From NCBI GenBank assembly GCA_016722505.1, contig JADKJH010000003.1, positions 62,001-126,000 on the forward strand: a DNA stretch of 64,000 bases, read 5' to 3'. This DNA comes from Holophagaceae bacterium. Its GTDB lineage: Bacteria; Acidobacteriota; Holophagae; Holophagales; Holophagaceae. Numbering within the stretch: the first letter of the stretch is position 1; the number at the start of each line of letters is the position of its first letter. A model generated the notes under the pieces. It was not told the origin of the DNA. It was given only the letters and a program-made list of their open reading frames with translations, and did not search any database. Below, in pieces: positions 47,201-56,213 of this stretch. Position numbers and translations under genes: made by a program.

Positions 47201-48076
47201 CTACAGCTTTGCCAGCCTCGGCCATAGGGTCTGGTATTGCCGCAGGAAGGATTGAATCTTTGCGGGCCAATCATAGAAGGACTTATCGTCCTGGCCAGAA
47301 AAACCTAGTGCTTTCTGGATATCACGAAGAAGGTTCGCCGATACCAGGCCCTCGTCTCCGGGATCAGGAAGGCTCATGACGGGGATCATGCGGGAAACCG
47401 TCTTGGAGCCCAATCCCAGGAACCGTTTTTCGGTCTGGGCATCGGCCTTGAGCACTCCGATCTGCCCGGCTTCAGGATCGCTGAGATCAGCATCCAGGCC
47501 ATTCAGCAATCTTTTCAACTCGGCCAAAGGCAGTGGATATTCCCGGTGGTCGGCCCATCTGGAATTGGCCATGAGCCACTGGAAAACCCGGGAGAGTTCA
47601 TCTTCCTGGGTGGCCTTCACGCCAGCTTTACGGCTTGCTGCCTTGGCGCCCTTCAAGGGCAGTTCGTTCGTTTCGTGGGAAAGCATGGTGGAAACCAGCC
47701 GGTACAGGTCATCGTGGGAAACCTGGTTGGGCGCGAAGCCGTTGATGTCCAGGTGCATCAGAGTGGCAAGCAGGGCGGTTTGCGCGTTGCCATCATAAAA
47801 GGGCAGTTCGTCTAGCAAACCCTGGAGCAGGGCTGCTGTTTTTTCTCTGGGGTCGGAGCCTTCCAGCAACAGGCCAGTGCTTTGGAATTGGCGGGACACC
47901 GCGCCTTCCAATAGCAGATCATCCCGTAGCCCAAGGTCTTTGACTGGGGCTTCGGTGCTGGCGGAAAAGGCCACCAGGGCGTGGTGCAATTCCAGCACAC
48001 GGGCCTCAGAAAGAAGCTGGATGGAAATCGGCCCGCTGCTGGCGGGGGCTTTGACCCCGGACTTCGCTTTCACCAC
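47201..48076 (-). CDS. Doc/Fic-like protein with degenerate active site
   Basis: 291 residues. Residues 20-115 follow the Doc layout: a LSEARVLELHHALV start, a GLRDDLLLEGAVSRQFQS segment, then the core DELPFYDGNAQTALLATLMHLDINGF. In active Doc/Fic the core reads HPFxDGNKRT. Here His is Leu91 and Lys-Arg are Ala98-Gln99, so nucleotide or phosphate transfer seems impossible. The C-terminal 170 residues are an unrecognised helical extension. There is no adjacent antitoxin. It could be a repurposed scaffold. Confidence 0.6.
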   Translation of the reverse strand: MVKAKSGVKAPASSGPISIQLLSEARVLELHHALVAFSASTEAPVKDLGLRDDLLLEGAVSRQFQSTGLLLEGSDPREKTAALLQGLLDELPFYDGNAQTALLATLMHLDINGFAPNQVSHDDLYRLVSTMLSHETNELPLKGAKAASRKAGVKATQEDELSRVFQWLMANSRWADHREYPLPLAELKRLLNGLDADLSDPEAGQIGVLKADAQTEKRFLGLGSKTVSRMIPVMSLPDPGDEGLVSANLLRDIQKALGFSGQDDKSFYDWPAKIQSFLRQYQTLWPRLAKL

Positions 48077-48218
48077 GGCTTATGCGCTCCAAAGAGCAGC
48101 GCCTGGATCAGGAAGGAATGGAATCGAATGGGCCTCATCCACTCCAGTGTAACCAGGTCCATTGCGCTCGGCGCCCCTGGGATGGTCTGATGTTTTCGTT
48201 CATGACAGGAGCCCAGAA

Positions 48219-48560
48219 ATGGCTGTAAGCGCGTCCTACCGCGAATTCGTGCTGGAACAGATCAGCGCCGTGGCGCCTGCCACTGCGAAATCCATGTTTG
48301 GCGGAGTCGGGCTCTATGCAAGGGGACTCTTCTTCGCGCTGATGGATGATGACCGTGTCTATTTCAAGGTGGATGACAGCAATCGTGGCGATTTCGAAGC
48401 TCTGGGCATGGGCGCCTTCCATCCTTACGGGGACGAGCGTGCCATGGGCTATTTCGAGGTCCCGGAGGATGTTTTGGAAGACACCGAGCAACTGGCTTCC
48501 TGGGTGGAGAAGGCCCTGAAAGTCGCGTCTTCTAAACCGCGCAAGAAGAATGGCCGCTAA
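48219..48560 (+). CDS. TfoX N-terminal domain protein
   Basis: 113 residues from the ATG at 48219, with GGAG 9 bases upstream. SMFGGVGLYARGLFFALM, VYFKVDD and the YFEVPEDVLED segment are typical of TfoX_N proteins. The TfoX C-terminal domain is absent, as is common. The name comes from a competence regulator, but stand-alone N-domains have no proven role. Its stop codon abuts the element at 48560-48870. Confidence 0.85.
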   Translation: MAVSASYREFVLEQISAVAPATAKSMFGGVGLYARGLFFALMDDDRVYFKVDDSNRGDFEALGMGAFHPYGDERAMGYFEVPEDVLEDTEQLASWVEKALKVASSKPRKKNGR

Positions 48561-48870
48561 GAGCGTGTTTTAAAATTCCCCCGTGCCGCGCTGGGAGCGC
48601 CGGGCGAGCAGGGCAGATATCAGTTTGTCTTGCGTATCGGCGGAGCCGATACCAAGAAGGCAGCCGACCACGGCATATCGCCTATACGCCACGGGAGGGT
48701 AACGCAGCCCTGCGAAGCCCGCCGCCCCAGCCCGAAGGGACGGGGCCAGCCGCGCGCATCGCGGCGTCACGGGCCTTGTGCGTATGATCTATACGCCGCT
48801 GCGGCCCCTTCCTTGCGCTGCATCGCGGCTGACCTCCGTCGCGGCACGGGGGAATTTTAAGACACGCTCT
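48560..48870. mobile_element. MITE-like element with 31-bp terminal inverted repeats
   Basis: The ends, 48560-48590 and 48840-48870, are inverted copies of 31 bases with a single mismatch (start AGAGCGTGTTTTAAAATTCC). The ~250-base interior is GC-rich, contains further palindromes (such as TATCGGCGGAGCCGATA) and has no convincing gene. It lies exactly at the tfoX-like stop codon. No clear target duplication is visible. It could be a non-autonomous transposable element or a structured RNA. Confidence 0.7.
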
Positions 48871-48898
48871 AAACCCCTTGGGCGTTTAAGCTTTATTC

Positions 48899-49354
48899 AT
48901 GCTTCCCTGCATCCCTCCCTTGCTCATCGCAGCCATGATGGTGCCAGTCCCACCCCCAAAAGCCTTAGCGCCGGTGGAAGTCGCCCGCGCGCTCTTCGCG
49001 GATCATTTCAGGCACGGCATGGGATTCACGAAAGCCTCAGTGGAGCGCAAGGCGAAGTGGCTCACACCGGATTTCCTGGCCCAACTGAACACTGAACTCG
49101 CCCGGCCAAACAATCCCGACGAAGTCCCCAACATTAATGGCGATCCCTTCACCGACAGCCAGGAATACCCCAAAAAATTCGTGGTCGGAAAGGGCGAAAT
49201 CAGAGGAGGTGCCACGCGCATACCCGTGATCTTCTCGGGCAATGGCCGTCGTCGGACAGTAGCCCTCAAGATGCGCAACACCGCAGAGGGCTGGCGTGTG
49301 GACGACCTTGTCTATGAAGATGGAAGAACCCTGCGCGGCCTGCTTGGCAAGTGA
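48899..49354 (+). CDS. Small exported protein (DUF3828-like)
   Basis: 151 residues with a hydrophobic N-terminus (LPCIPPLLIAAMMVP) that looks like a signal peptide. The rest, with KWLTPDFLAQLN, GDPFTDSQEYP and RTVALKMRNTAEGWRVDDLVYEDG, resembles DUF3828/NTF2-like exported proteins. Function unknown. rsmE follows after 33 bases. Confidence 0.65.
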   Translation: MLPCIPPLLIAAMMVPVPPPKALAPVEVARALFADHFRHGMGFTKASVERKAKWLTPDFLAQLNTELARPNNPDEVPNINGDPFTDSQEYPKKFVVGKGEIRGGATRIPVIFSGNGRRRTVALKMRNTAEGWRVDDLVYEDGRTLRGLLGK

Positions 49355-49387
49355 CTTGGCGGCGCTGATGATGGATCGGCCGCAACT

Positions 49388-50095
49388 ATGAATCTGGTGC
49401 TGCTTTTCGAACAAGATTTTATTGCGCCAGGCCGCGCCCGGCTCGAAGGCCGCCGTCTCGCCCATGTGGCAGGAATCCACCGGGCGGCCGTTGGCGGTTC
49501 CCTTATGGTGGGTGTCGCCAACGGCCGGATGGGCCGCGGCCTGATCACCCGCCTGGACCCCACCACGCTTGAGATGGAGGTGGCGCTGGATCAAGATCCT
49601 CCGCCCAAATTACCGCTGACCCTCATTCTCGCTCTGCCGCGGCCCAAGGTCCTGAACCGCGCCCTCGCTGCCGCCACGAGCCTTGGGGCGGCGCGCATCG
49701 TGCTGATCAACGCCTGGAAGGTCGAGAAAAGTTATTGGAAAAGCCCTCGATTAAGCGATGAAAACTTGCTATTACAACGAGTTCTTGGACTAGAACAATC
49801 CAAAGACACGGTTCTTCCTGAACTGCGTCTGGCGCGGTTTTTCAAAACCTTTGTTGAAGATGAACTGCCGGCATTGATGAAAAACACCCTCCCGCTTGTC
49901 GCCCACCCTGGAGCCGCAGACCCGTGTCCTCGTGATGCCGCAAAGCCCGTTACCCTCGCCATTGGACCCGAAGGAGGTTGGCTCGATGCTGAGGTCCAAC
50001 GCCTGGTTGAAACCGGATTTCAGCCGGTGGATCTGGGCCATCGGATCCTGCGCGTGGAGACGGCGCTGGCGTCATTGGTGGGGCGACTCTTCTGA
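49388..50095 (+). CDS. rsmE: 16S rRNA m3U1498 methyltransferase
   Basis: 235 residues. An N-terminal PUA-like part (HVAGIHRAAVGGSLMV) precedes a SPOUT knot with LILALPRPKVLNRALAAAT, AIGPEGGW and LGHRILRVETA. It methylates U1498 of 16S rRNA. The region 49740-49870 has somewhat AT-richer codons, without breaking the frame. Confidence 0.93.
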   Translation: MNLVLLFEQDFIAPGRARLEGRRLAHVAGIHRAAVGGSLMVGVANGRMGRGLITRLDPTTLEMEVALDQDPPPKLPLTLILALPRPKVLNRALAAATSLGAARIVLINAWKVEKSYWKSPRLSDENLLLQRVLGLEQSKDTVLPELRLARFFKTFVEDELPALMKNTLPLVAHPGAADPCPRDAAKPVTLAIGPEGGWLDAEVQRLVETGFQPVDLGHRILRVETALASLVGRLF

Positions 50096-50159
50096 GGCGC
50101 TACAAACCTTAGATTCATGATTTGTGCTTACCTGGGGACCTGGATTCAACGGGGATGAT

Positions 50160-50879
50160 GTGGCATCGAAACAAAAAACATGGTGGCGGCGAGGACTACG
50201 GTGGCTAGGCATCGGTTTGCTTGGGTTCCTGGCGGTCAGCGTGCTGCTGGTCCTGCTTTTGCGCTTCGTGCATCCGCCTTTCTCGGCGCTGATGGTGGAG
50301 CGGCGCATCGCATCCTGGTTCAGCAGCGAACCGTACACGTCCCGCCACACATGGGTTTCGTTGGATGACATGTCGCCCTCGGTGGGCGTGGCGGTCATCG
50401 CGGCCGAGGACCAGAACTTCGCCGAGCATTTCGGATTCGATTGGAAGGCCATCGAAAAGGCCTATGCCCACAACGAGCGCAGCAAGCGCAAGCGCGGCGC
50501 TTCCACGGTGTCCCAGCAGACTGCCAAGAATCTATTCTGCTGGGAGTCGCGTTCCTGGCTGCGCAAGGGTACCGAGGCCTACTTCACGATGCTCATCGAA
50601 CTGGGCTGGCCTAAGCGGCGCATCCTGGAAGTCTATTTGAACATCGTGGAATTCGGCGATGGCGTGTACGGCGTGGAGGCGGCCTCTACCACCTATTTCC
50701 ACAAGCGGAGCAGCAAGCTGCGCCCAAGCGAGGCAGCCCTTCTGGCCGCGGTGCTGCCGAATCCTCACAAATACCGGGTGGATGCCCCCAGCGCCTATGT
50801 CCGGGGGCGCCAGGCCTGGATCCTAGGGCAGATGGGGCAGCTGGGCGGCGAACAGGTGGTGAAGGACCTGGGGAACTGA
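50160..50879 (+). CDS. mtgA: Monofunctional peptidoglycan glycosyltransferase
   Basis: 239 residues from the GTG at 50160 with GGGGAT upstream; a GTG at 50124 is also in frame. One membrane helix near the N-terminus anchors a GT51 domain with AVIAAEDQNFAEHFGFD (catalytic Glu), KRKRGASTVSQQTAKNLF and RRILEVYLNIVEFGDGVYG. It polymerises lipid II into glycan strands. Start choice is uncertain. Confidence 0.9.
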   Translation: MASKQKTWWRRGLRWLGIGLLGFLAVSVLLVLLLRFVHPPFSALMVERRIASWFSSEPYTSRHTWVSLDDMSPSVGVAVIAAEDQNFAEHFGFDWKAIEKAYAHNERSKRKRGASTVSQQTAKNLFCWESRSWLRKGTEAYFTMLIELGWPKRRILEVYLNIVEFGDGVYGVEAASTTYFHKRSSKLRPSEAALLAAVLPNPHKYRVDAPSAYVRGRQAWILGQMGQLGGEQVVKDLGN

Positions 50880-50953
50880 TTGACAGAGGCCATTGGGTGC
50901 GAGACATTCTGCGACGGCTTCTCACACACAATCCGGTCCCTGAAGGTCTCCTA

Positions 50954-51223
50954 ATGCCGCGCGTCGTGTTCACGGGCAATCTCCAGCGCCACATTTCCTG
51001 CCCGCCCTGCACCGTCAGGGGCGGCACCGCGCGGGAGGCGCTGGACGCGGCTTTCGAGCTCTATCCCGGATCCCGCGGCTACGTCCTAGACGAGCACGGA
51101 ACGCTCCGGGCGCACATGGTGGTCTTCGTGGACGGCCAAGCCATCTCGGACCGGCGCAGCCTGAGCGATGCCGTGGGGGAGAATGCCGAGGTCTTCGTCA
51201 TGCAGGCCCTTTCCGGAGGTTGA
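50954..51223 (+). CDS. MoaD/ThiS-like ubiquitin-fold protein
   Basis: 89 residues from the ATG at 50954 (GAAGG upstream). A beta-grasp layout with HMVVFVDGQAISDRRSLSD and a C-terminal ALSGG fits sulfur-carrier proteins that are activated at a terminal Gly-Gly. It is 2 bases from a BNR-repeat protein gene, a pairing seen in many genomes. No moaA/moaE or thiG is nearby, so the carrier's pathway is open. Confidence 0.8.
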   Translation: MPRVVFTGNLQRHISCPPCTVRGGTAREALDAAFELYPGSRGYVLDEHGTLRAHMVVFVDGQAISDRRSLSDAVGENAEVFVMQALSGG

Positions 51224-51225
51224 CC

Positions 51226-52338
51226 ATGTCCAGCACCCTGCTCGTGTCCACGCGCAAAGGCCTCTTCACCGTCGGCAGAACCATGGCCGGAACGTGGGAG
51301 ATCCAGGGCGTTTCCTTCCTTGGCGACAATGTGACCTTGGCCCTGGCCGATGCCCGCAGCGGAACCTGGTTCGCGGCCCTGGACCACGGCCATTTCGGCG
51401 TGAAGCTGCACCGCTCGAAAGACCGCGGCGCCACCTGGGAGGAGGTCGGCGTGCCGGTCTATCCCGACCCGCCGGAAGGCGTGGAAGAGATCGATTCCAT
51501 GGGCCGCGTGGTGCCCTGGAAGCTCAAGCTCATCTGGTCCCTGGAGCCCGGCCTCGCCTCGCAGCCGGGCCTGCTCTGGTGTGGCACCATCCCCGGCGGG
51601 CTTTTCTATTCCGAAGATGATGGCTCTACCTGGACGATGGTGCGGACCCTGTGGGAGGAACCCCGGCGCAAGCTCTGGAATGGCGGCGGAGCGGATTTTC
51701 CGGGCATCCACTCCATCTGCGTGGACCCCCGGGATGGGAACAAAGTCACGGTCGGAGTTTCCTGCGGGGGCGTGTGGCAGACCACCGATCGCGGAATTTC
51801 CTGGGCCTGCCGGGCGGATGGCATGCGCGCCGAATACATGCCGCCGGACCGGGCCTTCGACCCCGACATCCAGGACCCCCATCGGGTGGTGCAATGCCCA
51901 TCGGGCCCAGACGTGTTCTGGGCGCAGCACCACAACGGGATTTTTCGATCCACCGACGGATGCCGCCGATGGGAGGAGATCACGGAGGTTTCTCCCTCGG
52001 TCTTTGGTTTTGCGGTGGTCGTGCATCCGGATGACCCGGAGATCGCCTGGTTCGTGCCATCCATCAAAGACGAAAGGCGCGTGCCTGTGGGCGGAGCCGT
52101 GGTGGTGACGCGGACCCGGGACGGCGGCCGCAGCTTCGAAACGCTTAGGGAAGGGCTGCCCCAGACCCATGCGTACGACCTTGTGTACCGGCATGCCCTG
52201 GACATTGACCGCAGCGGATCGCGCCTGGCTTTTGGCTCGACCACCGGTTCGCTTTGGGTCACGGAAAATGGAGGGGACAGCTGGCTGACCGTTTCAACCC
52301 AATTGCCGCCCATCTACGCGGTGCATTTCGTGGCGTAG
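51226..52338 (+). CDS. BNR/sialidase-like beta-propeller protein
   Basis: 370 residues from the ATG at 51226, with GGAGG 7 bases upstream. Repeated SxDxGxxW units are visible: SKDRGATWE, SEDDGSTWT, TTDRGISWA, STDGCRRWE, TRDGGRSFE and TENGGDSWL. They are the BNR/Asp-box repeats of sialidase-like propellers. No signal peptide is present, so it is probably cytosolic and not a true sialidase. It is translationally close to the MoaD-like gene, suggesting a joint role. Confidence 0.85.
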   Translation: MSSTLLVSTRKGLFTVGRTMAGTWEIQGVSFLGDNVTLALADARSGTWFAALDHGHFGVKLHRSKDRGATWEEVGVPVYPDPPEGVEEIDSMGRVVPWKLKLIWSLEPGLASQPGLLWCGTIPGGLFYSEDDGSTWTMVRTLWEEPRRKLWNGGGADFPGIHSICVDPRDGNKVTVGVSCGGVWQTTDRGISWACRADGMRAEYMPPDRAFDPDIQDPHRVVQCPSGPDVFWAQHHNGIFRSTDGCRRWEEITEVSPSVFGFAVVVHPDDPEIAWFVPSIKDERRVPVGGAVVVTRTRDGGRSFETLREGLPQTHAYDLVYRHALDIDRSGSRLAFGSTTGSLWVTENGGDSWLTVSTQLPPIYAVHFVA

Positions 52339-52469
52339 CCGATCGGCCTGGGGGATCCAGCGCCTGCGGGGTCCAAGTGAGACAGGGATCACAGCTTCAA
52401 AACCCGTTCCGTGCAAGAATTTTCGTACCCGCGTTGCAATGCTGGCGCTGATGGGACGGAGATTGATCC

Positions 52470-53105
52470 ATGAACAAGAACATCCTGATCGGCTTGGTGA
52501 TCGGCCTCCTTGCGGGGTTCATCGTCGGGTATTTCACTGGCACCGGCCGCTCATCCAACCAACCGGCAACCATTGCGGCTGCAGTTCCCATGCCCTCTCC
52601 TGGCGCGGCGCCAACTGGGATGCCGAGTGCCGGGGGCATGCCCATGCCCATGCCGGGGACTCCTCCCAGCGCCTCGGAAGCCCAGGCACGCATCTTCAGC
52701 AACACCCAGATCGTGGCCCGCGAACCCAAGAATCTCAATGCCTGGAAGCAGCTGGGCAACGACTATTTCGACACGCATCAGCCCCAAAAGGCCGTGGACG
52801 CCTACGCCAAGGCGCTCGAATTGGAACCCAACAACGCCGATATCCTTACCGACCAAGGCGTCATGTACCGCGAGTTGATGGCCTATGACAAAGCCATCGC
52901 CAATTTCGAGAAATCGTCCAAGCTCGACCCAAAGCACACTCAGAGCCTGTTCAACATGGGCATCGTTTACTCCCAGGATTTGAAGCAGATTGAAAAAGCC
53001 ATCAAGGCCTGGGAACGTGTCATTGCCGTTGACCCCGCGAGCCCACAGGCCGCCCAAGCCCGCGCGGCCATCGCTGCGATCAAGTCGAGTCCTAAAATCA
53101 AATAG
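52470..53105 (+). CDS. Membrane-anchored TPR protein
   Basis: 211 residues. An N-terminal membrane helix (ILIGLVIGLLAGFIVGYF) is followed by a Pro/Met/Gly-rich linker (about 40-70) and at least three TPR units (AWKQLGNDYFDTHQPQKAVDAY onward). It is likely a periplasmic or cytoplasmic scaffold on the inner membrane. Its specific role cannot be read from the sequence. Confidence 0.85.
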   Translation: MNKNILIGLVIGLLAGFIVGYFTGTGRSSNQPATIAAAVPMPSPGAAPTGMPSAGGMPMPMPGTPPSASEAQARIFSNTQIVAREPKNLNAWKQLGNDYFDTHQPQKAVDAYAKALELEPNNADILTDQGVMYRELMAYDKAIANFEKSSKLDPKHTQSLFNMGIVYSQDLKQIEKAIKAWERVIAVDPASPQAAQARAAIAAIKSSPKIK

Positions 53106-53181
53106 GCTTTTGTGACAAAATAGGCCGGACAAAAATTCTCAATTTCCTGGCCAGCCCAGGCTTCCGGAGCCGCTGAGTCCC

Positions 53182-54540
53182 ATGCAGTTCGACCTTCAAC
53201 AAGTGGCTTCACTCATCCACGCGGAATTGCGAGGTGATGGGTCTGTAGTCCCTTCGGCGCTGTCCTTGGATACGCGCACGCTGCAGCCCGGGGAATGCTT
53301 CGTGGCGCTCCACGCAGGCCGGGATGGCCATACCTTTGCGGCCAAAGCCGTGGAACTGGGCGCTGCCTGTTTATTGGTGGACCACTGCTTGAATCTGCCC
53401 GTTCCGCAACTCATTGTTCCAGACACACTGGCGGCGTTGCAATCCTGGGGGCAGGCGCGCCTAAAGGCCGTCCGGCCGCATGCGGTGTTCGGCGTCACAG
53501 GGAGTGTGGGCAAGACCAGCACCAAAGATCTGCTAGCCGCAGCCACGGGAGGATGGAAGACTCCCGGAAACCACAACAACACGCTAGGTATGCCCAAGGC
53601 CCTGGCCACCATGCCCCTTGGCGAGGCCTCAGCGGTGCTGGAAATGGGCATGAGCACACCGGGCGAAATCCTGCGCCTGACAGAAATCGCACCACCGGAT
53701 TTCGGCGTCATCACCCTGATCGGAACTTCCCACATTGAGAATTTTCCCGATGGGCAGGAGGGCGTCGCTCGCGCCAAGGGGGAACTCATCGCGGGGCTTC
53801 GCGGTGGGGGAGCCTGGACTCACTTGGCTGCGGATCCCTGGTGCCGTTGGATTTCCGAACAACCGTGGGCTGCCCGCGAAATGGCTGTGCCAGTCGGTGA
53901 TGGAGAAGATTTCGGCTGGAAGGACATTGAGCCCATGGGGCCGCGAGGAGAGCGGTTTACGCTCCGCACTCCGGATTACGATCTGCCCATTGAATTGAAA
54001 CTCCGGGGCGCCCATCAGGTGCGCAATGCTTCCTTGGCGGCGGTCATCGCGTTGTTGGCGGGCTTTGACCGAGATGCAGTGGCTTTGGGCTTGGGCACGG
54101 TGGAACCTGGGGCAGGACGGGGCCGTCTCCACGCGATGGCTGGAGGAGGCTGGCTGCTGGATGAGAGCTATAACGCCAGCGGCGATTCCATGCTGGCTTG
54201 CGCGGAATCATTACTGGAACTGAAAAGCGGGGAACCCGTGGCGGTGTTGGGCTGCATCCGGGAATTGGGGGAGCATTCCGACCGCATGCACCGCGAAGTC
54301 GGCGCAGGGTTGCGGGCAAAAGGGCTTCAGCGGCTCTGGGTCTACGGCGATTTCGCCAAGGCCATGGCCGAGGGCTTTGGCGCAGGTGCAATTTCTTTCC
54401 CTGATTTCGATTCGATGCGGGATGACCCCGCGGGTCTCAGCGCCATCCCGGACGGCTCGCGCATCCTGGTGAAAGGCAGCCGGTATTGGACCTCAGAACA
54501 GGCCGTGGCCTGGCTTCTGGACCACAAAGGCTCGGTTTGA
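53182..54540 (+). CDS. murF: UDP-MurNAc-tripeptide:D-Ala-D-Ala ligase
   Basis: 452 residues. The Mur-ligase order is clear: an N-terminal substrate domain, the P-loop GVTGSVGKTSTKD, the NHNNTLGMP switch, SHIENFPDGQEGVARAKGE, and the C-terminal LDESYNASGDSM segment. It adds D-Ala-D-Ala to the murein precursor in the cytosol. mraY, the next step, lies downstream after a 489-base repeat-rich gap. Confidence 0.95.
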   Translation: MQFDLQQVASLIHAELRGDGSVVPSALSLDTRTLQPGECFVALHAGRDGHTFAAKAVELGAACLLVDHCLNLPVPQLIVPDTLAALQSWGQARLKAVRPHAVFGVTGSVGKTSTKDLLAAATGGWKTPGNHNNTLGMPKALATMPLGEASAVLEMGMSTPGEILRLTEIAPPDFGVITLIGTSHIENFPDGQEGVARAKGELIAGLRGGGAWTHLAADPWCRWISEQPWAAREMAVPVGDGEDFGWKDIEPMGPRGERFTLRTPDYDLPIELKLRGAHQVRNASLAAVIALLAGFDRDAVALGLGTVEPGAGRGRLHAMAGGGWLLDESYNASGDSMLACAESLLELKSGEPVAVLGCIRELGEHSDRMHREVGAGLRAKGLQRLWVYGDFAKAMAEGFGAGAISFPDFDSMRDDPAGLSAIPDGSRILVKGSRYWTSEQAVAWLLDHKGSV

Positions 54541-55029
54541 CCACGAAGACACAAAAACAAAAATGATCGACCACGAAGACACAAAGGCACGAAGAAGCAA
54601 AGGCCTGGGAGGTCGTTGCGCTATTCGCGTTGAAAGGGGCCGTGGAATGGGATTCGAACCCACCGTCTCCTGAACGGTAGCTATTTGCCTGTAATTTTTA
54701 ATCCGTGAAAATCCGAGTGAATCTTTGGCTGATAAGGCTTTTGCTATTTCCGCCCCCGATCACCCACGACTGAAAAAGCTGTTGAGCCTCGGATTACACG
54801 GATTCACGCGGATGGGTATCAAGCGGATTTCACCTTGGCGTTCATTCGCGGAATTCGCGGTTTCACTCGCTCTTCGTGAATTAAACGAAGAACTCCCTCT
54901 GGCTTGCCCGATCGGCCCGTTGGGACGGAAAGTTCCGCAAAATATGGGCGGCGGGCAGCATTCCGGTGACAATGGGTTTTTACGATCATTCCTCCCCTTG
55001 TTTTCTTGATTCCGAAAGTCTGCGACCGC
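54541..55029. repeat. murF-mraY gap with several repeat families and no gene
   Basis: This 489-base gap holds two copies of CCACGAAGACACAAA (54541-54585), a tRNA 3' fragment (54640-54680), ATCCGTGAAAATCCGAGTGAATC-like units near 54700 facing GGATTACACGGATTCACGCGG near 54792, and GCGGAATTCGCGG near 54846. I see no convincing gene. An mraY promoter must lie here unless murF transcripts read through. Confidence 0.55.
54640..54680 (-). tRNA. tRNA 3' fragment (class II, Leu/Ser-like), truncated
   Basis: The minus strand reads a variable-arm hairpin CCGTTCAGGAGACGG followed by a T-arm TGGGTTCGAATCCCA and an acceptor-like TTCCACGG. The anticodon and D arms are absent, so it is not a working tRNA. 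Such 3' fragments are usually left by elements that integrate into tRNA genes. Confidence 0.5.
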
Positions 55030-56118
55030 ATGCTGCCTTGGCTTCTCTACCCATTTCGCGAACAAATCCCAGGTATTTCAGTATTCCGCTACGTCACATT
55101 CAGGGCGGCCATGGCCGCCGCCTTCGCTTTTGTGCTGTCGCTGATATTCGGGCCTTTCGTGATCCGCACTTTGCGCCGACTGAACATGGGGCAACTCATC
55201 CGGGAAGAAGGCCCGCAAAACCATCAAAGCAAGGCGGGAACGCCAACCATGGGTGGCATCCTGATCCTGTTGGTGACCACACTTTCGACCTTGCTGTGGT
55301 GCGATCTCAAGAGCATTCCCATCTGGGTCGTGTTGGCTTCCCTATTGGGTTTCGGCGCCGTGGGGGCCGTGGATGATCTGAAAAGCCTGCTGAAGAAAAA
55401 GAACGAAGGCCTTCGCTCGTGGCAGAAAATGGCTTGGCTGACAGCCATCTCGCTGGCGGTGGCTTTCCTGATCCACGATTTCGGGCTCCGGGGCCAGCTC
55501 ACCAGCCAGCTGTCGGTGCCCTTCTTCAAGAATTTCCAGCCGGATGTGGGCTATTTCCTGCTGCCCTGGATCGCCTTCGTGATGGTGGGCACGAGCAACG
55601 CCGTGAACCTCACGGATGGCCTCGATGGCCTGGCCATCGGCGGCACGCTCATCGTGGCGATCACCTTCGGCATTCTGGCCTACGTGGCGGGCAACGTGAA
55701 GATCGCAGGCTATCTGGTGGTGCCCTACGTCGCGGGCGGCGCCGAATTGAGCATCTTCATGAGCGCCATGGCGGGCGCCTGTCTCGGCTTCCTCTGGTTC
55801 AACGCCCATCCCGCGGAAATCTTCATGGGCGATACCGGGGCCCTCGGCCTGGGCGGAGCCCTCGCGACCACGGCCCTCATCATCAAGCAGGAACTGTTGC
55901 TTTCCATCGCCGGTGGGCTTTTTGTCATCGAGGCTATCAGCGTGATCCTCCAGGTCGGCAGCTTCAAGCTCCGGGATGGCAAACGCCTTTTCCGCATGGC
56001 GCCCTATCATCACCACATGGAGTTGGGTGGGCTGCATGAGAACAAGGTCGTGATAAGGCTTTGGATCACGGCCGTGGTGTGTTCTGTGCTGGCTTTGGCG
56101 TCGCTGAAATTGCGCTGA
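55030..56118 (+). CDS. mraY: Phospho-N-acetylmuramoyl-pentapeptide transferase
   Basis: 362 residues from the ATG at 55030 and about ten membrane helices. GTPTMGGILI, the AVDDLKSL motif with paired Asp, NAVNLTDGLDGLAIG, FMGDTGALGLGG and the MAPYHHHMELGG loop are diagnostic. It makes lipid I at the inner membrane from the murF product and undecaprenyl phosphate. Confidence 0.97.
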   Translation: MLPWLLYPFREQIPGISVFRYVTFRAAMAAAFAFVLSLIFGPFVIRTLRRLNMGQLIREEGPQNHQSKAGTPTMGGILILLVTTLSTLLWCDLKSIPIWVVLASLLGFGAVGAVDDLKSLLKKKNEGLRSWQKMAWLTAISLAVAFLIHDFGLRGQLTSQLSVPFFKNFQPDVGYFLLPWIAFVMVGTSNAVNLTDGLDGLAIGGTLIVAITFGILAYVAGNVKIAGYLVVPYVAGGAELSIFMSAMAGACLGFLWFNAHPAEIFMGDTGALGLGGALATTALIIKQELLLSIAGGLFVIEAISVILQVGSFKLRDGKRLFRMAPYHHHMELGGLHENKVVIRLWITAVVCSVLALASLKLR

Positions 56119-56206
56119 AGAAGTCGAAGAGTCAAAAGTTGAAGAGTCGAAGCTTTGAGGGTCGAGGGTCACTCGACTTGTAGCTTGAGACCTGGGACTT
56201 GGGACT
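56119..56206. repeat. Simple-sequence repeat gap
   Basis: GAAGTCGAAGAGTC, AAAAGTTGAAGAGTCGAAG, GGGTCGAGGGTCACTCGAC and GGGACTTGGGACTTG units lie between mraY and the convergent nadK. They belong to the GTTGAAAAGTC family seen at 40806-40930. Confidence 0.5.
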
Positions 56207-56213
56207 TGTGCCC

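Noticed and set aside
48630..48860. Small frames inside the 311-bp element
   Set aside because: They end in the inverted repeats, lack start signals and have no recognisable protein features.
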